The translations under genes and the position numbers were made by a program. From the NCBI GenBank assembly GCA_021296235.1, contig JAGWAS010000010.1:40405-104404 (forward strand): a stretch of DNA of 64,000 bases. The letters run 5' to 3'. This DNA is from Paracoccaceae bacterium. Its GTDB lineage: Bacteria; Pseudomonadota; Alphaproteobacteria; Rhodobacterales; Rhodobacteraceae. Below, piece after piece: positions 63,807 through 64,000 of this stretch (its first letter is position 1; the number at the start of each line of letters is the position of its first letter). The notes beneath the pieces were generated by a model, which saw only the letters and a program-made list of their open reading frames with translations, was not told the origin of the DNA and made no database searches.

Positions 63807-64000
63807 TCAGGTTGCGGCGCGCTGCGTGATGAGATCGGCAAGCCTCGGCACATTGGGAGCGCCAGAAACTTCGAGGCGATCCCGCAGATAATCCCAGTAT
63901 GGCACGCCGAGCCTGTTGCAGGTCTTCAACGCCCCGAGACAGGCATCCCGGGCCGCACGCCCGCTCTCGCTCCGGGTTCCGAACGAGATCTTCCGCCGGG
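63807..64000 (-). mobile_element. Transposase C-terminal fragment (IS66-like), running off the right edge
   Basis: The last 63 codons on the minus strand read RRKISFGTRSESGRAARDAC with LGALKTCNRLGVPYWDYLRD and LADLITQRAAT, ending at TGA 63807-63809. This resembles the C-terminal end of one group of transposases (R-K-I-S-x-G-T-R-S-x-x-G-R-x-x-R-D, then K-T-C-x-x-L-G-x-x-x-W-D-Y-L), which I place with IS66-like elements by memory only. It is intact within the window. The catalytic part is beyond the edge. Confidence 0.6.

Noticed and set aside
1..64000. tRNA, rRNA or CRISPR array
   Set aside because: No T-loop-like GTTCGAATC cloverleaf context, no rRNA-like blocks and no regularly spaced repeats were found when reading intergenic regions by eye.

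Overview
The window reads as a chromosome segment of a free-living heterotrophic alphaproteobacterium of moderate GC. The main pointers are the tldD / coxB-ctaB-(coxF-like)-ctaG-coxC arrangement, a DUF1467 gene next to methylmalonyl-CoA epimerase, an AspRS of the non-discriminating type, and a Rhizobium-style glycerol ABC transporter (glpVSTPQU) with a DeoR-family glpR and glpD. A Rhodobacterales-like relative is plausible, but genus cannot be read from the sequence.

Layout. 1-13.6 kb: the end of a CsaA-like tRNA-binding protein, a 2-hydroxyacid dehydrogenase, carB, a Tat-exported carotenoid oxygenase with a secreted DUF2141 protein, cfa, aspS, an Old Yellow Enzyme relative and a nitroreductase. 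14-31 kb: a transporter-rich stretch with an orphan PotD-like binding protein, a TRAP operon followed by an amidase and a small membrane protein, a tctCBA operon coupled to a UPF0261 protein and a frameshifted trimethylamine-dehydrogenase-like flavoprotein, and a class III aminotransferase upstream of potBCA. 31.6-32.8 kb: a decayed insertion with a truncated AAA ATPase behind a perfect 12-bp-arm palindrome and the tail of an NTPase-nuclease interrupted by an in-frame stop. 33-42.4 kb: housekeeping genes (topA-mce-DUF1467, an EamA exporter, tldD, and cytochrome oxidase genes without subunit I).

42.6-63 kb is the most interesting part. Glycerol catabolism (glpR-glpD, 42.6-45.1 kb) and glycerol uptake (glpVSTPQU, 57.0-63.0 kb) are separated by about 11.7 kb. 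That stretch carries a second carbohydrate/polyol system: a CUT1 ABC transporter, an SDR, an FGGY kinase, a glycerol-1-phosphate-dehydrogenase-family enzyme (AraM/EgsA) and a HAD phosphatase. It is bounded on both sides by directly repeated copies of the glpR upstream region and glpR 5' end. The left copy keeps an intact glpR and the right copy is a decayed glpR beside an intact glpV. An IS256-type transposase remnant lies just inside the left boundary. The inserted cluster is itself partly decayed: its SorC-type regulator has two in-frame stops and a second SDR is broken by frameshifts.

The last kilobase holds another dead ATPase and the C-terminus of a transposase running off the window. 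I found no tRNA, rRNA or CRISPR. All function calls come from reading translated sequence and motifs; no database search was run.
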